From: Solirubrobacterales bacterium
GTDB taxonomy: Bacteria > Actinomycetota > Thermoleophilia > Solirubrobacterales > Solirubrobacteraceae
Reading direction: 5' to 3'
NCBI GenBank assembly: GCA_009781575.1
Contig: WQXW01000029.1
Coordinates: 1-11,358 of the forward strand
DNA length: 11,358 nt
Of the stretch, positions 1 to 7,572 are shown one piece after another. How positions within the stretch are numbered: the stretch's first letter is position 1; each line of letters starts with the position of its first letter. Position numbers and translations under genes: made by a program. Under the pieces are notes generated by a model. It searched no databases. It was not told the DNA's origin and worked only from the letters and a program-made list of their open reading frames with translations.

Positions 1-1334
1 AGCTGCGCCTCCGCCTCGCCCGGCGCGTAGAAGCGCTCGCCCACCACGCCCTCCGGCGCCAGCTCCTGTGGGGAGAGGTGGCCGGGGTGCGCGTGGGGGT
101 AGTCGTAGCCGCCCACCTCCTGGCCCGGGCGCGGGCCGCTGCGCAACCAGCCCGGCACCGCCGCCGCTCCGTGGGTGCGCACGTGCTCCTGCGCCGCGCC
201 CAGCGCCACCCCGGCCGCGTTGGACTTGGGCGCCAGCGCCAGGTAGATCGCCGCCTGCGCCAGCGCGTAGCGCGCCTCCGGCATGCCCACGTGCTCGACC
301 GCGCCCGCCGCCGCCACCGCCAGCTGCAGCGCGCCCGGATCGGCGTTGCCGATGTCCTCCGAGGCGAGGATCACCATCCTGCGCGCGATGAACCGCGGAT
401 CCTCGCCACCCTCGAGCATCACCGCAAGGTAGTACAGCGACGCGTCCGGATCCGAGCCCCGCGTCGCCTTGATCCAGGCCGAGATGTAGTCGTAGTGGCG
501 ATCGCCCCCGCGGTCGTACAGGATCGCGCGCCGCTGCATCGCATCCTCCGCGCCCCTCAGCCCCACCTCGCGCTCGCCCCGCTCCCTCGCCGTCGCCTCC
601 GCCAGCTCCAGCCCGTTGAGCGCCACGCGCGCATCGCCCTCCGCGCGGCGCGCCAGGAAGTCGAGCACCTCGCCTTCCACCGGCAGCCCGAGTCCGCTGT
701 CGCCCGACGCCAGCGCGCGGTCCAGCACCTCGCGCACCTCGCGCTCGCCCAGCGCGTTCAACGCGTATACCCGCGTGCGCGACAGCAGCGCGCCGTTGAC
801 CTCGAACGCCGGGTTCTCGGTGGTCGCGCCGATCAGGGTCACCACGCCCTCCTCGACCGCCGGCAGCAGCGCGTCCTGTTGGGCCTTGTTGAAGCGGTGG
901 ATCTCATCGAGGATCAGCACGCTCGGCCCGCCGCCGCCGCTCGCCACGCGGTGTTCGGAGCGCTCGATCACCGCGCGCACCTCCGCGCGGCCCGCGCGCA
1001 CCGCGCTCAGCTCCTCGACCGCCCCACCCGCGCGCTCCCCCACCATGCGCGCCAGCGTGGTCTTGCCCGAGCCCGGCGGGCCGTACAGGATCATCGAGTG
1101 CGGCCGGCCCCCCTCGATCGCGGTGCGCAGCGCCGAGCCCTCGCCCAGCAGGTGCGCCTGACCGACGAACTCCCCGAGCCCGCGCGGGCGCACGCGCGCC
1201 GCCAGCGGTGGGGTGTGAGCCGCCTCCGCGCCGGTGTCGCCGGCCTGCGCGCCGGTGCCAGCGGCCTGCGCGCCCGGCGCGCCCGGCGCGCGCGGGCGCC
1301 GATGCTCTGGAGTTGCGTTAAAGAGGGTATCCAT
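1..1334 (-). CDS. rarA: Replication-associated recombination protein RarA (MgsA), AAA+ ATPase, C-terminus cut by window edge
   Basis: RarA is a cytosolic AAA+ ATPase of the clamp-loader/RuvB-like group that acts at stalled or gapped replication forks (family knowledge). The visible 444 residues show a Walker A GPPGSGKTT at about 85-93, a Walker B with the family-typical DEIHRFNKAQQD at about 143-154, sensor 1 GATTENP at about 169-175, and the arginine-finger region LLSRTRV at about 183-189. The C-terminal half carries the MgsA/RarA tetramerisation-type sequence (HYDYISAWIKATRGSDPDAS, then SEDIGNADP). Family members are about 430-450 residues, so only a short tail is missing. The ATG at 1332-1334 was chosen because MDTLF followed by PLAARVRP fits actinobacterial RarA N-termini; there is no convincing Shine-Dalgarno, and translation may be leaderless. 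Residues about 14-43 form a low-complexity repeat linker between the start and the AAA+ core. The gene is divergent from the transporter operon and functionally unrelated to it. Confidence 0.95.
   Translation of the reverse strand, partial: MDTLFNATPEHRRPRAPGAPGAQAAGTGAQAGDTGAEAAHTPPLAARVRPRGLGEFVGQAHLLGEGSALRTAIEGGRPHSMILYGPPGSGKTTLARMVGERAGGAVEELSAVRAGRAEVRAVIERSEHRVASGGGGPSVLILDEIHRFNKAQQDALLPAVEEGVVTLIGATTENPAFEVNGALLSRTRVYALNALGEREVREVLDRALASGDSGLGLPVEGEVLDFLARRAEGDARVALNGLELAEATARERGEREVGLRGAEDAMQRRAILYDRGGDRHYDYISAWIKATRGSDPDASLYYLAVMLEGGEDPRFIARRMVILASEDIGNADPGALQLAVAAAGAVEHVGMPEARYALAQAAIYLALAPKSNAAGVALGAAQEHVRTHGAAAVPGWLRSGPRPGQEVGGYDYPHAHPGHLSPQELAPEGVVGERFYAPGEAEAQ
1212..1274 (-). 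repeat. Three imperfect 21-bp tandem repeats in rarA linker
   Basis: Read on the minus strand, three consecutive 21-bp units encode residues 21-41 of RarA as GAQAAGT, GAQAGDT and GAEAAHT. Unit 2 matches unit 1 at 18 of 21 bases and unit 3 matches it at 17 of 21. Just before them (residues about 14-22) are shorter 9-bp units encoding RAP/GAP/GA. The units are a multiple of three, so copy number can change without a frameshift, and they sit in a flexible linker ahead of the conserved PLAARVRP segment. Confidence 0.8.
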
Positions 1335-1369
1335 ACCTCGAGTATTCCGTTTCAACGGGAGGTTGCCCA
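1335..1369 (-). promoter_or_regulatory. Candidate leaderless promoter of rarA
   Basis: On the minus strand TGGGCA (1369 to 1364; 4 of 6 against TTGACA) is followed after 17 bases by AATACT (1346 to 1341; 4 of 6 against TATAAT). Six further bases lead to the ATG at 1334, which would put the transcription start on the start codon itself. This is the usual geometry of leaderless actinobacterial genes and explains the lack of a Shine-Dalgarno. Both hexamers are imperfect. An alternative pair, TTGAAA (1355 to 1350) with GGATAC (1332 to 1327), would start inside the coding region. Confidence 0.35.
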
Positions 1370-1375
1370 CGGCGA

Positions 1376-1393
1376 AGCGTCGAATTCAACGCT
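1376..1393. promoter_or_regulatory. 18-bp near-palindrome, candidate operator
   Basis: The sequence AGCGTCGAATTCAACGCT is self-complementary at 16 of 18 positions, with mismatches only at positions 6 and 13, and has GAATTC at its centre. It lies between the divergent rarA and transporter genes, 65 bases before the permease ATG, in a patch more AT-rich than its surroundings. Size and symmetry fit a dimeric repressor site (for example TetR- or GntR-type), but no regulator gene is in the window, so the binding protein is unknown. Confidence 0.4.
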
Positions 1394-1408
1394 CCAGTGG
1401 ATTACATT
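1380..1408 (+). promoter_or_regulatory. Weak candidate promoter of the transporter operon
   Basis: TCGAAT (1380-1385) and TACATT (1403-1408), spaced by 17 bases, are the best sigma-70-like pair seen before the first permease gene. The -10 matches 4 of 6 and the -35 only 3 of 6. The pair overlaps the dyad at 1376-1393, so a bound repressor could block it. This is a guess from pattern only. The remaining leader to 1458 holds AGGAGG at 1430-1435. Confidence 0.2.
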
Positions 1409-1458
1409 AGTTCCAGAGAGGGTCTTTACAGGAGGGTCGAGCAGGTCCCGGCAGTGCC

Positions 1459-2448
1459 ATGAGCTCCACCACCTTCGATCTCATCGAGGGGGGCCGCTCC
1501 GCACCCCTCGAGCCTCTGACCGGGACGGAGATCGCCGCGCGCTCGCCGCTGGAGCTCTTCTGGCGGCGCTTTCGCAAAGACAGGATCGCGCTGGTCTCGC
1601 TGGGCTTCATCGTGTTCCTCGTGGTCGTCGCGATCGCCGCGCCGCTCGTGGTCAAACTCCTCGGCGCCGCCGGTCCCGACGTGCAGAATCCCGGGGCGCT
1701 CACCCAGTTCGGCACCCCCACCGGGCCGAGCTTCGCCCACCACCACATCTTCGGCGTCGATCCGCTCGGGCGCGACGTGTTCAGCCGCGTGGTCTACGGC
1801 GCGCGCGTGTCGCTCGAGGTCGCCTTCATCGCCACCGGGCTGTCGATGATGATCGGCATCGGGGTGGGGATGGTGGCCGGCCTCTACCGGGGCTGGGTCG
1901 ACACGCTGCTGTCGCGCATGATCGACCTCACGCTCTGCTTCCCCGTGCTCCTGCTGGGGCTCGGCCTGGGCGCGGCCTGCTCGCAGGGCAACGGCTGTGC
2001 CGGCGGGACCATCAAACCGGGCACCGACGTGGTGATCCTGGTGATCGTGCTCGCCACGTGGACCTACATCGCGCGCATCGTGCGCGGTCAGGTGCTGTCG
2101 CTGCGCGAGAAGGAGTTCGTGCAGGCCGCCCGCTCGCTGGGCGCCTCCGAGGCGAGGATCATCTTCCGCGAGGTGCTGCCCAACCTGACCGCCTCGATCA
2201 TCGTGGTGGCCACGCTGTTCATCCCCATCAACATCCTCACCGAGGCCGCGCTCTCCTTCCTGGGTGTGGGGGTCCAGCCGCCGAACCCCAGCTGGGGCGG
2301 CATGCTCGCCGACGCGACCAACATCTTCAACAGCGCGTGGTGGTACATGGTTTTCCCGGGCGCCGCGCTGCTGCTCACCGTTCTGGCATTCAACCTCGTG
2401 GGCGACGGGCTGCAGGACGCCCTGCAGCCGAGAGCCGCACATACCTGA
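1459..2448 (+). CDS. Peptide-type ABC transporter permease, DppC/OppC-like
   Basis: This is one of the two channel subunits of a Dpp/Opp-class importer (329 aa, normal length). The order is a cytosolic N-terminus, a first membrane helix at about 43-65 (OppC_N-type), an external loop containing FGVDPLGRDVFSRVVYGAR at about 98-116, then five more helices (about 120-142, 155-172, 190-207, 245-265 and 295-316). The EAA loop that docks onto the ATPases is at about 220-243 (QAARSLGASEARIIFREVLP). The external loop between helices 3 and 4 contains Cys174 and Cys180 (CSQGNGC), which could form a disulfide. The ATG at 1459 has no ideally placed ribosome site: AGGAGG at 1430-1435 is 23 bases away and only AGGT at 1443-1446 is closer. 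No other in-frame start lies between. All ten glutamates use GAG, unlike the next gene. It is the first gene of the operon, ahead of the binding protein, which is unusual. Confidence 0.93.
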   Translation: MSSTTFDLIEGGRSAPLEPLTGTEIAARSPLELFWRRFRKDRIALVSLGFIVFLVVVAIAAPLVVKLLGAAGPDVQNPGALTQFGTPTGPSFAHHHIFGVDPLGRDVFSRVVYGARVSLEVAFIATGLSMMIGIGVGMVAGLYRGWVDTLLSRMIDLTLCFPVLLLGLGLGAACSQGNGCAGGTIKPGTDVVILVIVLATWTYIARIVRGQVLSLREKEFVQAARSLGASEARIIFREVLPNLTASIIVVATLFIPINILTEAALSFLGVGVQPPNPSWGGMLADATNIFNSAWWYMVFPGAALLLTVLAFNLVGDGLQDALQPRAAHT

Positions 2449-2454
2449 TTCGAC

Positions 2455-2461
2455 AAGGAGG
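2455..2461 (+). promoter_or_regulatory. Strong Shine-Dalgarno for the binding-protein gene
   Basis: AAGGAGG lies 8 bases before the ATG at 2470. It is the strongest ribosome site in the operon and fixes the start at MDSTMKR rather than the internal ATG at 2482. It fits the need for more binding protein than membrane subunits. Confidence 0.8.
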
Positions 2462-2469
2462 AAGAAGGG

Positions 2470-4251
2470 ATGGACTCGACAATGAAACGCACCGCGCCCC
2501 GACCGCGCGCCGCGCCCCGACGGCGCACGCTCCCGATCCTGGCGCTCGCCGCGCTGCTGGCCGCGGGCGCGGTCGCCGCCGGCTGTGGCAGCAGCTCGAC
2601 CACCAACGGCGGCAAGGTCACGGTGCTCGACGTCGCCGGCGGGGTCGACAGCCTCGATCCCGGCTACTGGTACTACCAGACCGACTACACCGAGCTGGGC
2701 CAGACCACGCAGCGGTGGCTGTATGGATGGCCCGCCAGCGCGCACGCGCCGGCGCCCGACATCGCGACCGCGCTGCCGGAACTGTCGAACGGCGGCAGGA
2801 CACTGACGATCCACATAAAACCGGGCATCCACTACAGCGCGCCGCTGCAGAGCCGCGAAGTGACCAGCGCCGACATCAAGTACTCGATGGAGCGCTGCTT
2901 CTTGGCCTCGGTCGCCAACGGCTACGCGGAGGTCTACTACGGCAAGATCGTGGGCGCACCGGCCGCGCCGACGGCCACGCTGACCAACATCCCCGGCATC
3001 GAAACGCCCAACCCGCACACCCTGATCATCAAAACCAGTGTGCCCGTGGGCGTGCTCACCACCGCCGACGCGCTGGGCTTGCCGTGCACGATCCCCGTGC
3101 CCCAGAGCTATGCCGAAAAATTCGACACCGGCGCGCATTCGACCTACGGTGAACATCAGGTGTTCACCGGCCCCTACATGATCAAGGGCGCCGGCAGCGG
3201 CACCGTGCCCACCTCCTCCTATCAGCCCGGCAAGCTGCTCGTGCTGGTGCGCAACCCCTCGTGGAAGCACGAAACCGATCCGATCCGCGCGGCCCACTTC
3301 AACGAGATCGAATTCAAGGGCGGCAACGACATCACGGTCGCCAGCCACCAGATCCTGAGCGGCACCAGCATGATGAGCGGCGACTTCGCCGCGCCCCCGC
3401 CGGCGGTCCTGCAGGAAGGTCTCGCCAACAATCACGCCCAGTTCTACATCGAACCGAGCGGCGGCAACCGCTACATCTCACTCAACACCACGATTCCGCC
3501 GCTCAACAACATCGATGTCCGTCGCGCGATCGCCGCGGTGATCGACCGCAATGCGCTCCGTCTCACCAGGGGCGGCTCGCAGATCGGCTCGATCGCCACG
3601 CACTTCATCCCGCCCACGATGCCGGGCTTCGAAGCGGCCGGCGGCGCGGCGGGGCCGGGGTACGACTTCTACGCCAACCCCAACGGCGACGTCGCGCTGG
3701 CGGAAACCTACATGAAGAAGGCCGGCTACGCGAGTGGTAAGTACACCGGCGCCCCGCTGTTCGCGGTCGCCGACAACGAACCACCGGCCAAGGACACCGC
3801 CGAAGCGGTGCAATCGCAGCTCGCCAAGATCGGCATCCGGCTCAATCTGCACGAGGTGCCGCACGCGACGATGCTCTCGCAGTTCTGCCTCGTGCCCAAA
3901 GCGAAAGTGGCGATCTGCCCGACGCTCGGCTGGGGCAAGGACTTCTTCGACTCCCAGAGCATGATCGACCCGGTGTTCAACGGCAAGAACATCGTGCCCG
4001 CCGGCAACACCAACACCCCGCAGGCCAACAGCCCGGTGCTGAACAGGCAGATGGACGAAGCCGAGCAGCTCACCCAGCCCGAAGCGCGGGCCAACGCGTG
4101 GGCCAAGCTCGACAAGGAGGTCACGAGGGAAGCGTATGTGGTGACCTGGCTGTGGGACAACGAGGTCGGCTTCACGTCGAAGAACGTGCACGGCGTGAAG
4201 TGGCCGTTCAACGGCGGCGACTGGGATCTGACCGCGAGCTCGCTGAGGTGA
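2470..4251 (+). CDS. ABC transporter substrate-binding lipoprotein, family 5 (SBP_bac_5)
   Basis: This 593-residue protein is the extracellular solute receptor of the importer. Residues 1-39 form a lipoprotein signal: an Arg-rich n-region with RRR at 17-19, a hydrophobic stretch at about 20-37 and the lipobox VAAGC, giving lipidated Cys39. A short Ser/Thr linker follows, then family-5 features: GGVDSLDPGYWYYQTDYTEL near the mature N-terminus, the LTIHIKPGIHYS-type strand, VTSADIKYSMERCF, the domain-joining segment YISLNTTIPPLNNIDVRRAI, and a late KLDKEVTREAYVVTWLW segment. Length fits the family (about 530-600). It begins 21 bases after the upstream permease stop. Glutamate is encoded 16 times by GAA and 8 times by GAG, opposite to the permease before it and the ATPases after it. 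Specificity (di-, oligopeptide or other amide) cannot be read from the sequence. Confidence 0.95.
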   Translation: MDSTMKRTAPRPRAAPRRRTLPILALAALLAAGAVAAGCGSSSTTNGGKVTVLDVAGGVDSLDPGYWYYQTDYTELGQTTQRWLYGWPASAHAPAPDIATALPELSNGGRTLTIHIKPGIHYSAPLQSREVTSADIKYSMERCFLASVANGYAEVYYGKIVGAPAAPTATLTNIPGIETPNPHTLIIKTSVPVGVLTTADALGLPCTIPVPQSYAEKFDTGAHSTYGEHQVFTGPYMIKGAGSGTVPTSSYQPGKLLVLVRNPSWKHETDPIRAAHFNEIEFKGGNDITVASHQILSGTSMMSGDFAAPPPAVLQEGLANNHAQFYIEPSGGNRYISLNTTIPPLNNIDVRRAIAAVIDRNALRLTRGGSQIGSIATHFIPPTMPGFEAAGGAAGPGYDFYANPNGDVALAETYMKKAGYASGKYTGAPLFAVADNEPPAKDTAEAVQSQLAKIGIRLNLHEVPHATMLSQFCLVPKAKVAICPTLGWGKDFFDSQSMIDPVFNGKNIVPAGNTNTPQANSPVLNRQMDEAEQLTQPEARANAWAKLDKEVTREAYVVTWLWDNEVGFTSKNVHGVKWPFNGGDWDLTASSLR

Positions 4252-4282
4252 GGATCAGGATCGTGCGGCTCTGAACGGGCGG

Positions 4283-4318
4283 GCGGAGGCTCCGTGCCAC
4301 AGCGAGCGGAGCCTCCGC
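4283..4318 (+). promoter_or_regulatory. Strong hairpin between binding-protein and permease B genes
   Basis: GCGGAGGCTCCG (4283-4294) and CGGAGCCTCCGC (4307-4318) form a perfect 12-bp stem with a 12-base loop. GGGCGG (4277-4282) and CCGCCC (4324-4329) could extend it across a 5-base bulge. There is no T-tract, so full termination is unlikely. Such structures after binding-protein genes commonly protect the upstream mRNA end or act as partial terminators so that the receptor is made in excess (known for other importer operons; inferred here). A small 5-bp stem (4336-4340 with 4352-4356) just downstream would hold GAGAGG, the ribosome site of the next gene, in its loop. Confidence 0.65.
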
Positions 4319-4361
4319 ACCCACCGCCCCCGAGCCGCGATCGAGAGAGGGTCGCGATCCC

Positions 4362-5324
4362 GTGATCAGGTACATCATCCGTCGCCTGCTGTGGGCGGTC
4401 GTGATGCTCTGGGTCGTGAGCTTCGTCACCTTCGTGGTCTTCTACCTGCTGCCCACCGCCGAACCGGCCGCGTTGCGCGCCGGCAAAAATCCCACCCCCG
4501 CGCTGATCGCCTCGATCCGGCACTCGCTCGGCCTGGACAAGCCGTGGTACCAGCAATACCTGCACTACATGGAACGGCTGTTCCTGCACTTCGATTTCGG
4601 ATACTCATACCACTACAACATCGCGGTCAAGCAACAGATCTTCGAACGCCTGCCCGCCACCATCTCGCTCGTGCTGGGCGCCGCGGTCATCTGGATCGCC
4701 GTGGGTGTCGGCGTGGGCGTGATCTCCGCGGTGCGGCGCGGCACGCTGCTCGATCGCGCCACGATGGGCGCCGCGCTGGTGGCGATCTCCGCGCCGGTCT
4801 ACTGGCTGGGGCTGCTGGCGCTCTTTCTCTTCGCCAGCGACATCGGCAAAGTGGCACACATCTTCCCCGGCGCCGGCTCCTACGTGCCGCTGAGCGAAGA
4901 CCCGGTGAAATGGTTCACCTCGCTGATCCTGCCGTGGCTGGTGCTGGCCGCCTCCTTCGCCGCGATCTACGCGCGCCTTTTGCGCGCCAACCTGATCGAG
5001 GTGCTCTCCGAGGATTACATACGCACCGCGCGCGCCAAGGGCTTGAGCGAGCGCCGCGTCACACGCCATGGGCTGCGCGGCGCGATCACGCCGATCGTGA
5101 GCGCCGCCGGCGTGGACATCGGCGTCGCGCTCGGCGGCGTGATCCTCGTGGAGACCGTCTTCAACATCCCCGGCGTCGGGCGGCTGGCCTACGAATCGAT
5201 CATCAACGCCGACCTGCCCATGATCCAGGGCACCGTGCTGGTGGGCGCGTTCTTCATCGTGTTCGCCAACCTCACCGTCGACATCCTCTACGCGTTCATC
5301 GACCCCCGGGTGCGTTACACGTGA
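4362..5324 (+). CDS. Peptide-type ABC transporter permease, DppB/OppB-like
   Basis: This is the second channel subunit (320 aa, normal length). The N-terminus MIRYIIRRLLWAVVMLWVVS is the typical DppB first helix. A long external loop follows with ALIASIRHSLGLDKPWYQQY (about 47-66), then five further helices (about 98-122, 135-158, 188-206, 245-265 and 288-312). The EAA loop at about 218-241 (DYIRTARAKGLSERRVTRHG) is the ATPase contact, and the C-terminus ends in the typical IDPRVRY. The GTG start at 4362 is supported by this N-terminus and by GAGAGG at 4345-4350. The stop TGA overlaps GTG at 5321-5323, the first start of the mini-cistron series described at 5321-5380. Glutamate codons are mixed (5 GAA, 4 GAG). 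Confidence 0.94.
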   Translation: MIRYIIRRLLWAVVMLWVVSFVTFVVFYLLPTAEPAALRAGKNPTPALIASIRHSLGLDKPWYQQYLHYMERLFLHFDFGYSYHYNIAVKQQIFERLPATISLVLGAAVIWIAVGVGVGVISAVRRGTLLDRATMGAALVAISAPVYWLGLLALFLFASDIGKVAHIFPGAGSYVPLSEDPVKWFTSLILPWLVLAASFAAIYARLLRANLIEVLSEDYIRTARAKGLSERRVTRHGLRGAITPIVSAAGVDIGVALGGVILVETVFNIPGVGRLAYESIINADLPMIQGTVLVGAFFIVFANLTVDILYAFIDPRVRYT

Positions 5325-5380
5325 GCGGGGTGCGCCGCAGATGAGCGGGGTGCGCCGCAGATGAGCGGGGTGCGCCGCAC
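5321..5380 (+). repeat. Three 20-bp tandem repeats forming a chain of mini-cistrons at the permease B/ATPase D junction
   Basis: Units at 5321-5340, 5341-5360 and 5361-5380 read GTGAGCGGGGTGCGCCGCAG with only the first base and last base varying (GTG, ATG, ATG; last base G, G, C). A fourth partial copy (GTGAGCG) is the start of the ATPase gene at 5381. The permease stop overlaps the first GTG as GTGA. Each unit then reads start, Ser-Gly-Val-Arg-Arg, a seventh codon (AGA, AGA, ACG) and a TGA that overlaps the next unit's start by four bases. The three 7-codon frames are 5321-5344, 5341-5364 and 5361-5384; the last stop overlaps the ATPase GTG as GTGA. Because 20 is not a multiple of 3, each frame differs from the one before. 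Whether the mini-frames are translated is unknown. Confidence 0.95.
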
Positions 5381-6477
<1,097 letters not shown>

Positions 6478-6481
<4 letters not shown>

Positions 6482-7572
6482 GCTCGAGCCCGGGCGCATC
6501 AACCGGCGAGCGCGCCGCCGCACCCGCGGGTGAGCGTCCGCCCGTCGGCGCGCTGGTCGAGGTCGTGGACCTGGTCAAGCACTTCCCCATCACCAGGGGC
6601 GTGATCCTGCAGCGCAGGATCGGCGCGGTGCGGGCGGTCGACGGGGTCTCCTTCGAGGTGCGCCGCGGTGAGACGCTGGGGATCGTGGGCGAGACGGGGT
6701 GCGGCAAGAGCACCACCGCCAAGCTGATCATGCGACTGCTGGATCCCACCTCTGGGCAGGTGCGCTTCGACGGGCGGGACATCACGCGCCTGAAGGGCGC
6801 GCCGCTGAAGGCCATGCGGCGCGATATGCAGATGATCTTCCAGGACCCCTACTCGTCGCTGAACCCGCGCAAGACGGTCGGCTCGATCATCGGCGATCCC
6901 TTCGCCATCCACGGCCTGGAGCGCGGCCGCGCGCAGCGCAAGCGCGCCGTGCAGGCGCTGATGGAGACCGTGGGGCTCAACCCCGAGCACTACAACCGCT
7001 ATCCCCACGAGTTCTCCGGGGGCCAGCGCCAGCGGATCGGGGTCGCGCGCGCGCTGGCGCTGCGCCCCAAGCTGCTGATCGCCGACGAGCCGGTCTCCGC
7101 GCTGGACGTGTCGATCCAGGCCCAGGTGCTCAACCTGCTGCGCGACCTGCAGGCGCGCTTCGGGCTCACACTGGTGTTCATCGCCCACGATCTGTCGGTG
7201 GTGCGTCACATGTGCGACCGCGTGGCCGTCATGTACCTGGGCAAGATCGTGGAGATCGGCCCCTCCGATGCGCTCTACCGCTTCCCCCGCCACCCCTACA
7301 CCGGCGCGCTGCTCTCGGCGGTGCCGGTCGCCGACCCCGCGCGCGCCCGTGAGCGCCGTGCGCTGGTCAGCGGCGATGTGCCCAGCCCCGCCAACCCGCC
7401 CCCCGCGTGCCGCTTCCACACGCGCTGCCCCAAGGTGCGGGAGCGCTGCCGCACCGACGAGCCCGCGCTCGCGCCCAAGGGCAGCGGCACCGAAGCCGCC
7501 TGTCACTTTCCCCTCACCGAGCAGGAGGTGGCGCGCATGCACGTGGTGACTGGGCCGGTGCGGCCCGCATGA
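6478..7572 (+). CDS. Peptide ABC transporter ATP-binding subunit, DppF/OppF-like, with four-cysteine C-terminal motif
   Basis: This is the partner ATPase (364 aa). Walker [10 protein letters not shown] is at 71-79, the Q-loop at 122 ([11 protein letters not shown], a DppF/OppF hallmark), the signature [17 protein letters not shown] from about 179, Walker B LLIADEP with Glu204, D-loop SALD and His237 (IAHDL). The C-terminus carries Cys311, 317, 324 and 342 (C-x5-C-x6-C-x17-[15 protein letters not shown]), parallel to the partner subunit, so both may hold a metal or Fe-S cluster. The ATG at 6478 overlaps the upstream stop as ATGA, which argues for translational coupling and against the longer open frame running back to 6283. 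Residues 1-25 are a poorly conserved Ser/Ala/Pro-rich lead-in. Glutamate is GAG in 17 of 18 cases. The 3' end overlaps the M20 gene, again as ATGA. Confidence 0.94.

Noticed and set aside
78..3152. A very long open frame on the plus strand (over 1000 codons) crossing rarA and the first transporter genes
   Set aside because: Its product is an Arg/Ala/His-rich low-complexity string with no domain, and it lies antisense to rarA and out of frame with two clearly recognisable transporter genes. It is a GC-rich shadow frame.
1426..3435. A 669-codon open frame on the minus strand opposite permease C and the binding protein
   Set aside because: The composition is Gly/Arg/His/Asp-rich with no family motif, and the plus-strand genes it opposes have complete domains and a strong ribosome site.
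5321..5380. Tandem 20-bp units considered as CRISPR repeats or iteron-type binding sites
   Set aside because: The units are directly adjacent without spacers and are exactly in register with stop-start overlaps, which points to duplication of the translational junction.
7407..7568. Upstream extension of the M20 frame to a start at 7407
   Set aside because: It lies inside ATPase F's conserved cysteine region in another frame; the ATG at 7569 forms an ATGA overlap and immediately precedes the M20 N-terminal pattern.
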